DNA from: Candidatus Eiseniibacteriota bacterium
GTDB lineage: Bacteria > Eisenbacteria > RBG-16-71-46 > CAIMUX01
Direction of reading: 5' to 3'
DNA length: 64,000 bases
NCBI GenBank assembly: GCA_903844735.1
Contig: CAIMUX010000110.1
Location: forward strand, 1-64,000
In this document: piece by piece, positions 1 to 10,010 of the stretch
Layout: each line of letters opens with the position of its first letter
Numbering within the stretch: position 1 is the first letter of the stretch
Notes under the pieces: generated by a model
Told to the model about the DNA's origin: nothing
Database searches by the model: none
The model's input: the letters and a program-made list of their open reading frames with translations, nothing else
Made by a program: the position numbers and the translations under genes

Positions 1-290
1 CCGGCTACCCGCACGTGAGTGGGCCACCGGGCCAGTGGCACGGCCGGGTACCCGCACGTGAGTGGGCCACCGGGCCAGTGGCACGGCCGGCTACCCGCAC
101 GTGAGTGGGCCTTCGGGCCAGTGGCACGGCCGGGTACCCGCACGTGAGTGGGCCTTCGGGTCATCGGCACGGCCGGCTCCCCACACGTGAGTGGGCCTTC
201 GGGCCATTGGCACGGCCGGCTCCCCACACGTGAGTGGGCCACCGTGCCATTGGCACGGTCGGCTACTCATGCGTGAGTGCACCATGATGA
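1..290. repeat. 43-bp tandem repeat array
   Basis: Six full units of 43 bp (starting at 1, 44, 87, 130, 173 and 216) and a degenerate seventh follow each other without spacer. Every unit carries the core CGTGAGTGGGCC and ends in GGCACGG. Units 1-4 alternate between two head variants (CCGGCTACC and CCGGGTACC); units 5-7 diverge progressively, so the array decays rightward and may continue left of the window. The period is not a multiple of three, so it is not a coding repeat. From the array to the next gene at 491 I see no gene. Confidence 0.92.
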
Positions 291-490
291 TTCCGTCACG
301 ACGGATCCGGTTTGCGCTGCTCCCGTAGCATGCGAAAGACGAGAATACATTGCTTACAAACAGGTTACGCGCTCCGCTTGCCCTTCCGGCCCACGCCCGC
401 AGATGTCGAACGTCCATGAGCGCCGGGAGTGGCAGGATCAATGCCGAACGGAGCCACGAAGCCCAAACCCCGCGGATGGGACCCGAGAAG

Positions 491-1501
491 TCAGCGAACC
501 ACGTCTTGCAGGTGGTAGAGCTTCACCTTCCGCCAGAGGGTGGATCGGGAAATCCCGAGGAGTTGGGCCGCCAGCGTTTGGTTCCCCTTCTCCCGCTCGA
601 GCACACGTCGGATGTACCAGGCTTCCACCTGCTCCAGAGTGAGGTTGTCGGCAAGGGGAGGTGCATGCCCCTCGGTCAGCAACGGCAGGCCGTGCTCTGA
701 AACCTCGGGCGGGAGGTCGCGCGGCATGATCCATGGCCCGTCGGCGAGGGCCGCCGCACGCTCCACCGCATTCTCCAGCTCGCGGGCGTTTCCCGGCCAG
801 GCGTAGTTGACCAGAAAGGCCAGCGCCGGCTCGCTGATGCCGCGGAAGGTCCGTCCGGTCCTTTCCCCGATCAACTCGAGGAAATAGTTCGCCAGGAACG
901 GGATGTCGTCCTGTCGCTCGCGCAGCGGCGGAAGGTGGATGCTGAAGACATTCAGCCTGTAGAAGAGATCGTCGCGGAAACGACCCGCGGCCATAGCAGA
1001 ACGCAGATCCCGGTTTGTGGCGGCAATGATGCGAAGATCGACCTTGAGCGCAAAGTCGGACCCCACCGGGCGGACCTCCCGCTCCTGCAGCACGCGCAGT
1101 AGCTTCACCTGCACCAGGGGCGAGGTTTCCGCGATCTCATCAAGGAAGAGAGTCCCGCCGTCGGCCATCTCGAAGTAGCCGCGCTTGCGGTCGCGTGCAT
1201 CGGTGAAGGCACCGCGGACATGGCCGAACAGCTCGCTCTCGATCAGTCCCTCGGGAATGGCGGCGGCGTTGACCGCGATGAAGGGGCCGGAGGCGCGGCC
1301 GCTCTGTAGGTGAAGAAATCGGGCCACCTTCTCTTTGCCAGTGCCGCTCTCGCCGGTGAGCAACACGGTGGTCTCGGTGGGAGCGATCTTCTCCACGAGG
1401 CGCAGCACGCGCCGCATGGCCTCGGAAACACCGATGATCGTTTCCTGGCGGCCCAGATCGCCACCACCGGCCCGCGTACGATCGTCTCCCGTCGGACTCA
1501 A
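491..1501 (-). CDS. sigma-54-dependent transcriptional activator (AAA+ and Fis-type HTH, no sensor domain)
   Basis: This is a bacterial enhancer-binding protein: the AAA+ ATPase remodels sigma-54 RNA polymerase and a C-terminal Fis-like helix-turn-helix binds DNA. Walker A GESGTGKE, Walker B GGTLFLDE, the sensor region AATNRDL and the HTH GNQTLAAQLLGISRSTLWRK are all clear. The sigma-54-contact loop reads GAFTDA rather than GAFTGA. There is no receiver, PAS or GAF domain, so its activity must be controlled by a partner or by expression level, as in PspF. I chose a TTG start 4 nt after the lysS stop because a GGGGAAGGA Shine-Dalgarno lies in the last lysS codons; the upstream ATG inside lysS would add a low-complexity tail unlike the family. 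About 336 residues. Family certain, target genes unknown. Confidence 0.88.
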   Translation of the reverse strand: MSPTGDDRTRAGGGDLGRQETIIGVSEAMRRVLRLVEKIAPTETTVLLTGESGTGKEKVARFLHLQSGRASGPFIAVNAAAIPEGLIESELFGHVRGAFTDARDRKRGYFEMADGGTLFLDEIAETSPLVQVKLLRVLQEREVRPVGSDFALKVDLRIIAATNRDLRSAMAAGRFRDDLFYRLNVFSIHLPPLRERQDDIPFLANYFLELIGERTGRTFRGISEPALAFLVNYAWPGNARELENAVERAAALADGPWIMPRDLPPEVSEHGLPLLTEGHAPPLADNLTLEQVEAWYIRRVLEREKGNQTLAAQLLGISRSTLWRKVKLYHLQDVVR

Positions 1502-1505
1502 TGGC

Positions 1506-1620
1506 TCAATCCTTCCCCGGCTCCACCGATTCGGGCCTGGCACCCTCCTCCTCTGGCGCCACCGATTCGGGCGAGGCGCCCTCCTCCTCCAGCTCCACCG
1601 ATTCCGGAGAAGCCCCATCC
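1506..1620 (-). repeat. 36-bp coding repeat at the lysS 3' end
   Basis: Three imperfect 36-bp units encode a 12-residue motif of the type GASPESVxPEEE appended after the normal end of LysRS (HLRP). The repeat is acidic and proline/serine rich. It also carries the ribosome binding site used by the following activator gene. Confidence 0.8.
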
Positions 1621-3092
1621 TCCGGCCTCAGGTGCGGGAACAGGAGGACGTCGCGGATCCCCGACGCGCCGCTCAGCAGCATGACCAGCCGGTCGACGCC
1701 GAGGCCCACGCCGGCCGCGGGGGGCATGCCCGTCTCGATCGCCTGCAGGAACTCCTCGTCTTGGGCCTGGGCCTCGTCGTCGCCTAAGTCGCGGCGGCGG
1801 GCCTGGTCCTCGAATCGGCGCCGCTGGTCGACCGGATCGTTCAGCTCACTGAAGGCATTACCGAACTCCACCCCCCCGATGAAGAGCTCGAAACGCTCCA
1901 CGAGGAGGTCCGGTTGATCCCGATGCACCTTGGCCAGCGGGGAAACCTCGCGTGGATGGTCGATGACGAACGTCGGTTGCAGAAGCTTCGCCTGGACCGC
2001 CTCATCGAAGATCGCCTCCAGGAGATGCCCCCGGCTCGCCCAGGCCGGGATCGCCACATGGTGGCCTCGCAGGAACGCGCGCAGCCGCTCCTCGTCGTCG
2101 TGCAGGGGGTCGATCCCTGTGTGCTCGCGCACCAAGTCAGCCATCGACAGCCGTGGAAACGGGAGCGCCAAGTCGATCCGCTCGCCGCGCCATTCCAGCT
2201 CCAGCGTGCCGACGGCGGCCAGCGCCACCGCGCGCACCATTTCCTCCACGAGATCCATCGCTTCGCGATAGTCGGCCCAAGCCCAGTAGAACTCGAGAAG
2301 GGTGAACTCGGGATTGTGCCCGCGGTCCATCCCCTCGTTGCGGAAGACACGGCCCAGTTCGTAGACGCGCTCGATGCCACCGACTAAGCATCGCTTTAGA
2401 GGCAGTTCCTCGGCAATGCGCAGGTAGAGCTTCTGATCCAGCGTGTTGTGGTGGGTGACGAACGGGCGCGCGCTGGCTCCGCCGTAGATCGCGACCAGGA
2501 TCGGCGTCTCTACCTCCAGAAAGCCACGGTCGTCCAGAAAGGCGCGCAGGGCTCGCACGGTATGAGCACGCACCTCGAAAACCCGGCGCGTCTGTGGATG
2601 CAGGATCAGATCAAGGTGTCGGCGACGGTAGCGCTCGCCGGTGTCCTCCCAGGCGTCGAAGACCTGTCCGTCTTTCTCCTTGACCACAGGAAGCGGACGG
2701 ATCGACTTGCAGAGCACCTCGAGCCGGGTGGCGCGCACGGTCGCCTCGCCGGTGCGCGTGCGCATGGGCACACCGTGTACGCCGATGAGGTCACCGAGAT
2801 CGAGCAACGAGAGGACTTCGTAGGCCGCCTCTCCGATCTCGTCCTTCTTGAGGTAGAGCTGGATCCGCCCGCCCGGGTCCTGGAGCTGCGCGAAAGTGGC
2901 CTTTCCCATCGGCCGCAGCGCCATGAGCCGACCGCAGACGGCGACGGCCTCCTGCTCCATCCGTGCGTCAAACCCCTCCAAGAGGCGATCGACGGTGTGC
3001 GTCCGGTGAAAGCCGTAGGGGTAGGGATTGATCCCCAGCTCGCGGAGCCGGGCCAACTTGGCCAACCGGGCTTCCATCAGTTCGGAGCGCAT
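1506..3092 (-). CDS. lysS: lysyl-tRNA synthetase, class II
   Basis: The enzyme charges tRNA-Lys with lysine using ATP in the cytoplasm. An N-terminal OB-fold anticodon-binding domain (about residues 55-150) is followed by the class II catalytic core, with motif 2 at FRNEGMDRGHNPEFTLLEFY and motif 3 at GLGVDRLVMLL, ending in the expected IRDVLLFPHLRP. At 528 residues it exceeds the usual ~500 because of a C-terminal tail of three 12-residue repeats. The ATG start is followed by the typical RLAKLARLRELGINPYP. It is the first gene of a leftward two-gene unit with the sigma-54 activator; yggS diverges on the other side. Confidence 0.97.
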   Translation of the reverse strand: MRSELMEARLAKLARLRELGINPYPYGFHRTHTVDRLLEGFDARMEQEAVAVCGRLMALRPMGKATFAQLQDPGGRIQLYLKKDEIGEAAYEVLSLLDLGDLIGVHGVPMRTRTGEATVRATRLEVLCKSIRPLPVVKEKDGQVFDAWEDTGERYRRRHLDLILHPQTRRVFEVRAHTVRALRAFLDDRGFLEVETPILVAIYGGASARPFVTHHNTLDQKLYLRIAEELPLKRCLVGGIERVYELGRVFRNEGMDRGHNPEFTLLEFYWAWADYREAMDLVEEMVRAVALAAVGTLELEWRGERIDLALPFPRLSMADLVREHTGIDPLHDDEERLRAFLRGHHVAIPAWASRGHLLEAIFDEAVQAKLLQPTFVIDHPREVSPLAKVHRDQPDLLVERFELFIGGVEFGNAFSELNDPVDQRRRFEDQARRRDLGDDEAQAQDEEFLQAIETGMPPAAGVGLGVDRLVMLLSGASGIRDVLLFPHLRPEDGASPESVELEEEGASPESVAPEEEGARPESVEPGKD

Positions 3093-3365
3093 GCGGTACC
3101 TCCTCGGTCAACGCGCCGGGGGCGGATCGCCCTCGGGAAAGGGGATTGTAGGCAATGGACGGATGCCTCTCAAGCGGGACGCGAGGTCGCCGGAAAGGAT
3201 CGACCAGAAGACGTGGCGCTGACGCGCGAATGACCCCGAGAGTCCCAGCGCGGTTGACGCCCCGGCCCGCAGCGGGAATGATCATCGAGATCGCCGTGCC
3301 CCCGTTGGGGGTGGCGCGGCTCGGCCCGAACTGTCCGCCGCGCGCGTCACTGGGAGGGGTCCGCC

Positions 3366-4091
3366 GTGTCCATCGCCGCCTCGCTGTCCCGGCTCCGCGA
3401 CGAGATTGCCGCCGCCTGTGCGGCTGCGGGGCGCGATCCCACCGCGGTCACCCTGGTGGCCGTGAGCAAGACGCATCCCGCGGAAGCGGTGCGCGAGGCG
3501 CACGCCGCGGGGATCCGGCACTTCGCGGAGAACCGCGCCCAGGAGTTCCTGGCCAAAGCACAGATCCTGGAGGACCTTGACCTCTCTTGGCACATGGTAG
3601 GAAGCCTCCAAACGAACAAGGTCAAGCTTCTCCTGCCGCGCATCGCCCTGCTGCACTCGCTCGACCGCATCGAACTGGCGCAGGCCGTGGAAAGACACGC
3701 CCTCGAGGGATTCCGCCTGCCCGCGCTCATCCAGGTCAACACCACCGGCGAAGAAACCAAGTCCGGCGTGGCACCCGCGGGGGTCGATGCCCTGGTCGAC
3801 AGCCTTCGACGCGTGAGGGCGATTGAACTGCGGGGCTTGATGACCATCGGGCCGCTCGGCGGAACCGAAGCGGAGAACCGCCGCGCCTTCGCGCTCCTGC
3901 GCACGCTCCGGGATCGGTTGGCGTCGCGCCACCCGGACCTCAGCCTCGGCGTGCTCTCCATGGGGATGTCCGACGACTTTCCCGAGGCGATCATCGAAGG
4001 GGCAACGCATCTGCGCGTCGGCAGCCGGGTCTTCGGCGAACGTGACTATGGCCCACAACCCTCGCGAGGGGAGCGCCTTACCCTTCCTTGA
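3366..4091 (+). CDS. yggS: YggS/PLPBP family pyridoxal phosphate homeostasis protein
   Basis: YggS proteins bind pyridoxal 5'-phosphate in an alanine-racemase-like TIM barrel without known catalysis and maintain vitamin B6 and amino-acid balance. The PLP-lysine lies in VAVSKTHP (about residue 36). Further family signatures are FAENRAQEFLAKA, WHMVGSLQTNKVK and the C-terminal LSMGMSDDFPEAI followed by GATHLRVGSRVFG. The GTG start is preceded by GGGAGGGG at good spacing. 241 residues is slightly longer than typical. Its 3' end overlaps the convergent TlpA-like gene by 14 nt. Confidence 0.95.
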   Translation: MSIAASLSRLRDEIAAACAAAGRDPTAVTLVAVSKTHPAEAVREAHAAGIRHFAENRAQEFLAKAQILEDLDLSWHMVGSLQTNKVKLLLPRIALLHSLDRIELAQAVERHALEGFRLPALIQVNTTGEETKSGVAPAGVDALVDSLRRVRAIELRGLMTIGPLGGTEAENRRAFALLRTLRDRLASRHPDLSLGVLSMGMSDDFPEAIIEGATHLRVGSRVFGERDYGPQPSRGERLTLP

Positions 4092-4659
4092 GCAGCGACG
4101 CGATCACCTGCTGCCAATGCTCGCGCGGGGCGACCCCCACGCGCCGCTCCACCACGCGACCCTGTCGGTCCAACAAGTAGGTCGTGGGGATTCCCTCGAC
4201 CACTCCGAAAGCGCTCGCAACCCCGTTGCCGTTGACGAGCATGGTGTAGTTGATCCGATTCTGAGAAGCGAAGGGAGCGACCTTCGCGGCCCCCTCGTCG
4301 TCCAATGAAATGCCGATGATCTGCAGCCCCTTCGGCCCCAACCGGCTTTGGAGCTCGATGAAATCGGGAATCTCCGAGCGGCACGGGGGACACCAGGTCG
4401 CCCAGAAGTTCACCATTGCGACTTTCCCTCGAAAGTCGATCAACCTGACATCCCGGCCATCGAGGTCCTTCAGGCTGAAGTCCGGCGCGGGACGCCGATC
4501 CCGCCCCGCAGGCACTTCGGCGGCGGGACTTCCCCCGTCACGGACTTTCGGGCGCGACTCCTTCCCGCCGCACGACGCGACCATCAGGGCCACGAAGACG
4601 GCGGTACACAGGATCGCCACGGCACGGCCGGGACCAGGCTTCAGGTTCCGAGTTGACAC
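4078..4659 (-). CDS. TlpA/ResA-like thiol-disulfide oxidoreductase lipoprotein
   Basis: A periplasmic, membrane-anchored thioredoxin. A signal peptide (about residues 10-30) ends in a lipobox with acylated cysteine (LMVASC), followed by a flexible linker and an AhpC/TSA-Redoxin domain. The active site is WATWCPPC at about residue 90, followed by the TlpA-type insertion and the cis-Pro loop VEGIPTTYLLD. Such proteins reduce cytochrome c apoproteins or other periplasmic disulfides. The partner is not visible here: no ccm or cytochrome genes are adjacent. It is convergent with yggS and looks monocistronic. Confidence 0.92.
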   Translation of the reverse strand: MSTRNLKPGPGRAVAILCTAVFVALMVASCGGKESRPKVRDGGSPAAEVPAGRDRRPAPDFSLKDLDGRDVRLIDFRGKVAMVNFWATWCPPCRSEIPDFIELQSRLGPKGLQIIGISLDDEGAAKVAPFASQNRINYTMLVNGNGVASAFGVVEGIPTTYLLDRQGRVVERRVGVAPREHWQQVIASLLKEG

Positions 4660-5077
4660 TCCGGTTCCTCCTTGAAAGCGGTTTTGTGGGACATTCCCGC
4701 GCGTGGCGGGACCGCTCAGTATAGCGCACCTGCGCGAGACGTCGACAGGTGGGCAATCGTGGGGGCGAAGGACGTAGCGCGGGTGGAGCAGCTCGTGCTC
4801 TCCAATTCACTGCGGGGATTGACTCGGGCGTGGCGGGGCGCGGTGGGGTCGAGATCGCCGCCGGACCGGTTGAGCTGCGATCCGAGTCGCCTGCCCCGAG
4901 CACTTCCCTTGACGGCGGGTGAAGCACGGCCGTTACATTTACAAACGGCGAGGGGCGGGAGCCGACCACTTCTTCATCGGCTATCGGCCTGGAACCGGCG
5001 GCGCATGCATCGCCCCCCCCCACCAGATTGCCGGCGACGCGCCCGGACCGAGTATGTGCCAAGCGCAAGGAGGACTC
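4660..5077. other. intergenic region with divergent promoters
   Basis: About 420 bases separate the TlpA-like gene and gpmI, which are transcribed away from each other. Apart from one plausible rightward promoter at 4909-4938 I see no gene, repeat or hairpin of note. Confidence 0.5.
4909..4938 (+). promoter_or_regulatory. candidate sigma-70 promoter of gpmI
   Basis: TTGACG (-35) and TTACAT (-10) are separated by 18 nt in a locally A/T-richer stretch. Transcription would start about 130 nt before the gpmI start codon. The assignment rests only on consensus match. Confidence 0.35.
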
Positions 5078-6736
<1,659 letters not shown>

Positions 6737-6794
6737 ATGCCACCGATTCCCGAAAGCCCGCGATCGTCGACAGCCCGACGGTCGCCAGCCCCCC

Positions 6795-7559
6795 TCAGCG
6801 CGCGGACGGCGTTGCGGGCGTTTCCGTGATGCCGGACGGCGTCGCGGCAGCCTCCGGCTTGTCCGGCGCCCGCGTGAGGAGGAACTCCACCCGCCGGTTG
6901 CGGCTGCGCCCGGCAACATCGTCATCCGACGCCAGCGGGTGGGTATCGGCAAACCCCACCGCGCTCAGCCGGACCCCCGGCACACCGCGCACGATCAGCT
7001 CGCGCACCACGGTCCCGGCCCGCGCCGCGGAGAGCTCCCAGTTCGACGGGTAGACCTGGTTACGGATCGGCAACCCATCGGTGTGCCCCTGCACCTCCAC
7101 GCGGTACGGATAGCGAGAGAGGATAGGGGCCAGTTTGTCGAGGAATTCCTCTGCCTGCGGGGCTATCTCCGCGTTCGCCACGCGGAACATGAGCCGGTCG
7201 CTTACCCGCAGACGGAGCCCCTCGGCGGAGCGATGGATCTCGAACGGCCCACCCGGTCCGCCGGAGGCGGCCAGTCCCTCCAGTTCCCTTTCCGCCCGGA
7301 TCCCCGAGGCCAGAGCTCCGTCCTCCACGGTGGCCGATCCCCGCGGTGCCGAAGCATATGGCAGGTCCTTCGCCCCGAATGCCTGGCGCATCCCGGCAGC
7401 CAGCGCCCGGTACTTGGCCGCATTCATGCTGGAAAAGGAGAACAGCGCGATGAAGAAGATCAGTACCAGCGTGATCAGGTCTGCATAGGTGATCGCCCAC
7501 TCGGGAGCGCTGCCGGACTCGGTTCGCGGCAGAAGGCTGAATCGACGATCGGACGACAC
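6795..7559 (-). CDS. MotB-like stator protein with OmpA peptidoglycan-binding domain
   Basis: MotB forms the ion-conducting stator of rotary motors with MotA and anchors it to peptidoglycan. One N-terminal membrane helix follows WAITYADLITLVLIFFIALF, where the Asp of YAD is the expected ion-binding residue. The C-terminal OmpA/MotB domain carries VEVQGHTDGLPI and SARAGTVVRELI plus GRSRNRRVEF. GTG start, 9 nt after the stop of the MotA-like gene. A proline/threonine-rich tail follows the domain. No flagellar genes are in the window, so a gliding, TolQR-like or chemotaxis-linked role is equally possible. Confidence 0.88.
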   Translation of the reverse strand: MSSDRRFSLLPRTESGSAPEWAITYADLITLVLIFFIALFSFSSMNAAKYRALAAGMRQAFGAKDLPYASAPRGSATVEDGALASGIRAERELEGLAASGGPGGPFEIHRSAEGLRLRVSDRLMFRVANAEIAPQAEEFLDKLAPILSRYPYRVEVQGHTDGLPIRNQVYPSNWELSAARAGTVVRELIVRGVPGVRLSAVGFADTHPLASDDDVAGRSRNRRVEFLLTRAPDKPEAAATPSGITETPATPSAR

Positions 7560-7568
7560 GGCGCAGCC

Positions 7569-8387
7569 TCAAGCCGCGCGCGAGTGTTGCGAACGGGCAG
7601 CCGGCTGCATTTCGGGATCTAAAAGACCAAGGAGGTGTCGCTCGACCAGCCGCGGGTGCGTTCCGGCGAGGATTGACACCAACCCCTGGATGATGATCTC
7701 CCGGTTGATCACCTCCTGCCGCGCCCGCTCTCCGAGCTTGTCGGCCAGGGGCAGAAAAACCAGATAGGCGAGGAGCGCACCATAGAAAGTGGTCAGCATC
7801 GCCACCGCCATCGAGCCGCCGATCTTCGACGGGTCCCCCATCATGGTGAGCATCTGCACGAGGCCGATGAGGGTCCCGATCATGCCGAAGGCGGGCGACG
7901 AGTTTCCCATGCCACGCAGGATCCGCTGGCCCCGCTCGTGCCGCTCCAGGATCGAGGCGCCCTCTGATCGCAGGACTAACTCGACCGTGCTCGGGTCAAT
8001 GCCGTCCACACAGAGTTCGACAGCACGGCGCAGGAATCGGTCGCGCACGACTTGGCGCTCCATGGCCAGAAGGCTGTCCTTGCGCACCGTGTAGGCGAGG
8101 CGCACCAGGTCATGCACCAGATCGACCGGCGACTCCATCCGGTCGGTGAAGGCCCGACCGATAACCCGCGCGCTGCCGAGAACCACCGGTGCCGGAAAGC
8201 GGATGAAGGTCGTGGCGATAACCCCCCCACCAACGATCAGCACCGAAGGAAAACTCCAGAACGACCGAGCCGCCGGCCCAAGGATAACCGCGCCCCCGAT
8301 GAGGAGCAGGCCCAGCGCAATACCGAGCACGGTCGAGCGATCCAAGTCCGATTCCCCCTCCGGACCTGTCAACAGGTCCGATCCCAC
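7569..8387 (-). CDS. MotA/PomA-like proton/sodium channel protein
   Basis: Four predicted membrane helices in the MotA arrangement: two near the N terminus (about 20-65) and two after the cytoplasmic loop. The third and fourth helices include GMIGTLIGLVQMLTMMGDPS and AVAMLTTFYGALLAYLVFLPLA, the diagnostic MotA/TolQ/ExbB signature. With the MotB-like protein it should form the ion-driven stator. The first possible start is GTG directly after the HDOD gene; a TTG 14 codons later has a better ribosome site (GGAGGGGG), so the start is uncertain. It belongs to a leftward HPt-HDOD-MotA-MotB unit. Confidence 0.88.
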   Translation of the reverse strand: MGSDLLTGPEGESDLDRSTVLGIALGLLLIGGAVILGPAARSFWSFPSVLIVGGGVIATTFIRFPAPVVLGSARVIGRAFTDRMESPVDLVHDLVRLAYTVRKDSLLAMERQVVRDRFLRRAVELCVDGIDPSTVELVLRSEGASILERHERGQRILRGMGNSSPAFGMIGTLIGLVQMLTMMGDPSKIGGSMAVAMLTTFYGALLAYLVFLPLADKLGERARQEVINREIIIQGLVSILAGTHPRLVERHLLGLLDPEMQPAARSQHSRAA

Positions 8388-8388
8388 C

Positions 8389-9474
8389 TCACGGCAGAAG
8401 CGATACCAGCGCCTCGGCCCGCCCGCGATCAGCCGCCACCGCCAGCCGCAACCCCTCTAGGTCCTGGGGACGGAGGCCGAGCACCTCCAGTGCCCCGAGA
8501 TCCAACGGTCCTGACGCACAAAACGGATCGCCCGGGGCCTTCGCCGCCGGCATGCTCACCGTCGGCCCGATCGCACCGTCCGTGGCCGCCCTTGCTTCCG
8601 TTCCTGCACCGGCCGCGACCGCAGAAACCGTCGCGGTCTCCGCTCCCGGCGCAAGGCCCGCGTCCGACGAGATCACAGCGCTCGGCGGGATCTCCGTGGA
8701 CGCTTCCAGCCAGTCCGATACGTGGACGATGGCGGTCAAGGTCGGATTGAGTCGCGCGCGACCCGGCGCGTGATGACACCCGATGGCCTCGGCCACCGAA
8801 GCCGGAAAATTCCAGCGGCGCGCCAACTGCCGTCCGACGAAAGCGTGGTCGCGCCCGAAGATCTCGCGCTCCGCGTCGACCAGCGGCATCGTCATGCCGG
8901 TTACCAGATCAGCCGCGCGCCGAAAGCCGTCGTGGAAAAACTGGTCGAGGATCACAACCCCCATGTCGTGGACGAGACCCGCGAGGAACGCCTCTTCCGG
9001 ATCGCCGGAACCGAGTCGCTTGGACAGCAGCCGCGCTCCCGCGGCGCACATCGCAGTGTGTCGCCACAGGTGGCTGCGGTTGAACCGCCGGTCCCGCGAG
9101 GACTGGCCGAAGCTCTTCACCAAGACAGCCGAGAGAGCAAGATTCCGCACGGTTCCCAATCCCAGGAGGAGCACGGCGTGCTGGATCGAGCCGATCCGCC
9201 TGCCGAGTCCGAAGAACGGCGCGTTCACCAACCGCAGCACCGCCGCGGCCATCGCCTGATCGCCGCTCACCATGTCGGCGATCTCGCGCGTGGAGACATC
9301 GGGATTGTCCGCGGCGCTCAGCATACGGGTGACGGACGCGGGCAAGGCGGGCAACCCATCGATCCGGTCCAGCGCTTCGAGGAGATCTGCTCTCCCAGGG
9401 CCATCCTCTGCCACGGGGGCCGGAACGACCGGAGTCCGTTCGGGGGACGCCGCGCGCTCACGCCCGCGATTCAT
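8389..9474 (-). CDS. HDOD domain signalling protein
   Basis: HDOD domains are catalytically altered HD-type folds found in bacterial signalling and motility control. The domain begins at LDRIDGLPALPASVTRML and continues with DQAMAAAVLRLVNAPFFG and FLAGLVHDMGVVILDQFF; the later CHHAPGRA segment matches the second half. A roughly 90-residue Ala/Pro/Thr-rich stretch and a DLGALEVLGL helix end the protein. The ATG start overlaps the HPt stop (ATGA), which excludes a longer frame that runs back inside the HPt gene. 361 residues. Co-transcription with an HPt and MotAB-like proteins suggests control of motility or surface behaviour. Confidence 0.9.
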   Translation of the reverse strand: MNRGRERAASPERTPVVPAPVAEDGPGRADLLEALDRIDGLPALPASVTRMLSAADNPDVSTREIADMVSGDQAMAAAVLRLVNAPFFGLGRRIGSIQHAVLLLGLGTVRNLALSAVLVKSFGQSSRDRRFNRSHLWRHTAMCAAGARLLSKRLGSGDPEEAFLAGLVHDMGVVILDQFFHDGFRRAADLVTGMTMPLVDAEREIFGRDHAFVGRQLARRWNFPASVAEAIGCHHAPGRARLNPTLTAIVHVSDWLEASTEIPPSAVISSDAGLAPGAETATVSAVAAGAGTEARAATDGAIGPTVSMPAAKAPGDPFCASGPLDLGALEVLGLRPQDLEGLRLAVAADRGRAEALVSLLP

Positions 9475-9869
9475 CGGGGGTCGGCCTCGAGGCGCTCGGT
9501 GATATCCGTCAGATCGGGGAGCGGGGCGGCCACGGCAACGGCGTCGAGAACCGCGACCGCCATGTCGGCAGCGGCCTCGATCAAAGCCAGATCCTCTGAA
9601 TTCGCGGGGCGCCGGCGCCGCAGGAGCCCCCCGGTGAACGTCTCGAGGGCGCTCGCCAAGCACGCAACCGTGTCGAAACCGAGCTGGAGGGATGCGCCCT
9701 TCAAGTTGTGAGCCAGCCTCCGGACGTCGGCTAGCTCGGCCTCGCTCCCTGTCTCGGCCCAGCGCCGGAGCGCTTCGCGCATCCGCCGCAGCGTCTCCCC
9801 CCCCGAGCTGACAAATAGATCGAGCAGGAACTGTTCCGAAATCCCTTCGGGAAGGCGTGCCGGGTCCAT
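9471..9869 (-). CDS. HPt domain phosphotransfer protein
   Basis: Histidine-phosphotransfer proteins pass phosphoryl groups between receiver domains and histidine kinases. The helical bundle carries the phosphorylatable histidine in RRLAHNLKGASLQLG, followed by the second helix pair. I took the second of two nearby ATG codons, as it lies 8 nt from AAGGAG; a longer frame upstream has no ribosome site. 132 residues. It opens the operon with HDOD and MotAB-like genes. No hybrid kinase is adjacent, so the phospho-donor is elsewhere. Confidence 0.85.
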   Translation of the reverse strand: MDPARLPEGISEQFLLDLFVSSGGETLRRMREALRRWAETGSEAELADVRRLAHNLKGASLQLGFDTVACLASALETFTGGLLRRRRPANSEDLALIEAAADMAVAVLDAVAVAAPLPDLTDITERLEADPR

Positions 9870-9884
9870 CTGCATCTCTCCTTT

Positions 9885-9900
9885 TGACCCGCGCGGGTCA
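9885..9900. promoter_or_regulatory. perfect 16-bp palindrome before the HPt operon
   Basis: TGACCCGCGCGGGTCA is a perfect palindrome ending 16 nt before the HPt start codon and immediately upstream of its Shine-Dalgarno. It could be a regulator operator or a small mRNA hairpin influencing translation of the operon. Confidence 0.45.
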
Positions 9901-10010
9901 TAGAGATGCATCGGCCGAACCGAGCCGTTTCTTGACCCTCACCGCGGTGTTTGCCCAGTCCGATCGAAGGAGCCGGTCCGCCTTCGCTGACAGACGATTG
10001 AACGGCCTGC

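Noticed and set aside
1-258. Sigma-54 -24 boxes (TGGCACGG) inside the 43-bp units
   Set aside because: No GC at the required 10-nt distance.
1-290. CRISPR array
   Set aside because: The 43-bp units abut without unique spacers and no cas genes are present.
91-441. Coding frame across the tandem repeat
   Set aside because: The 43-bp period shifts frame each unit and the product has no domain; composition is that of repeat DNA.
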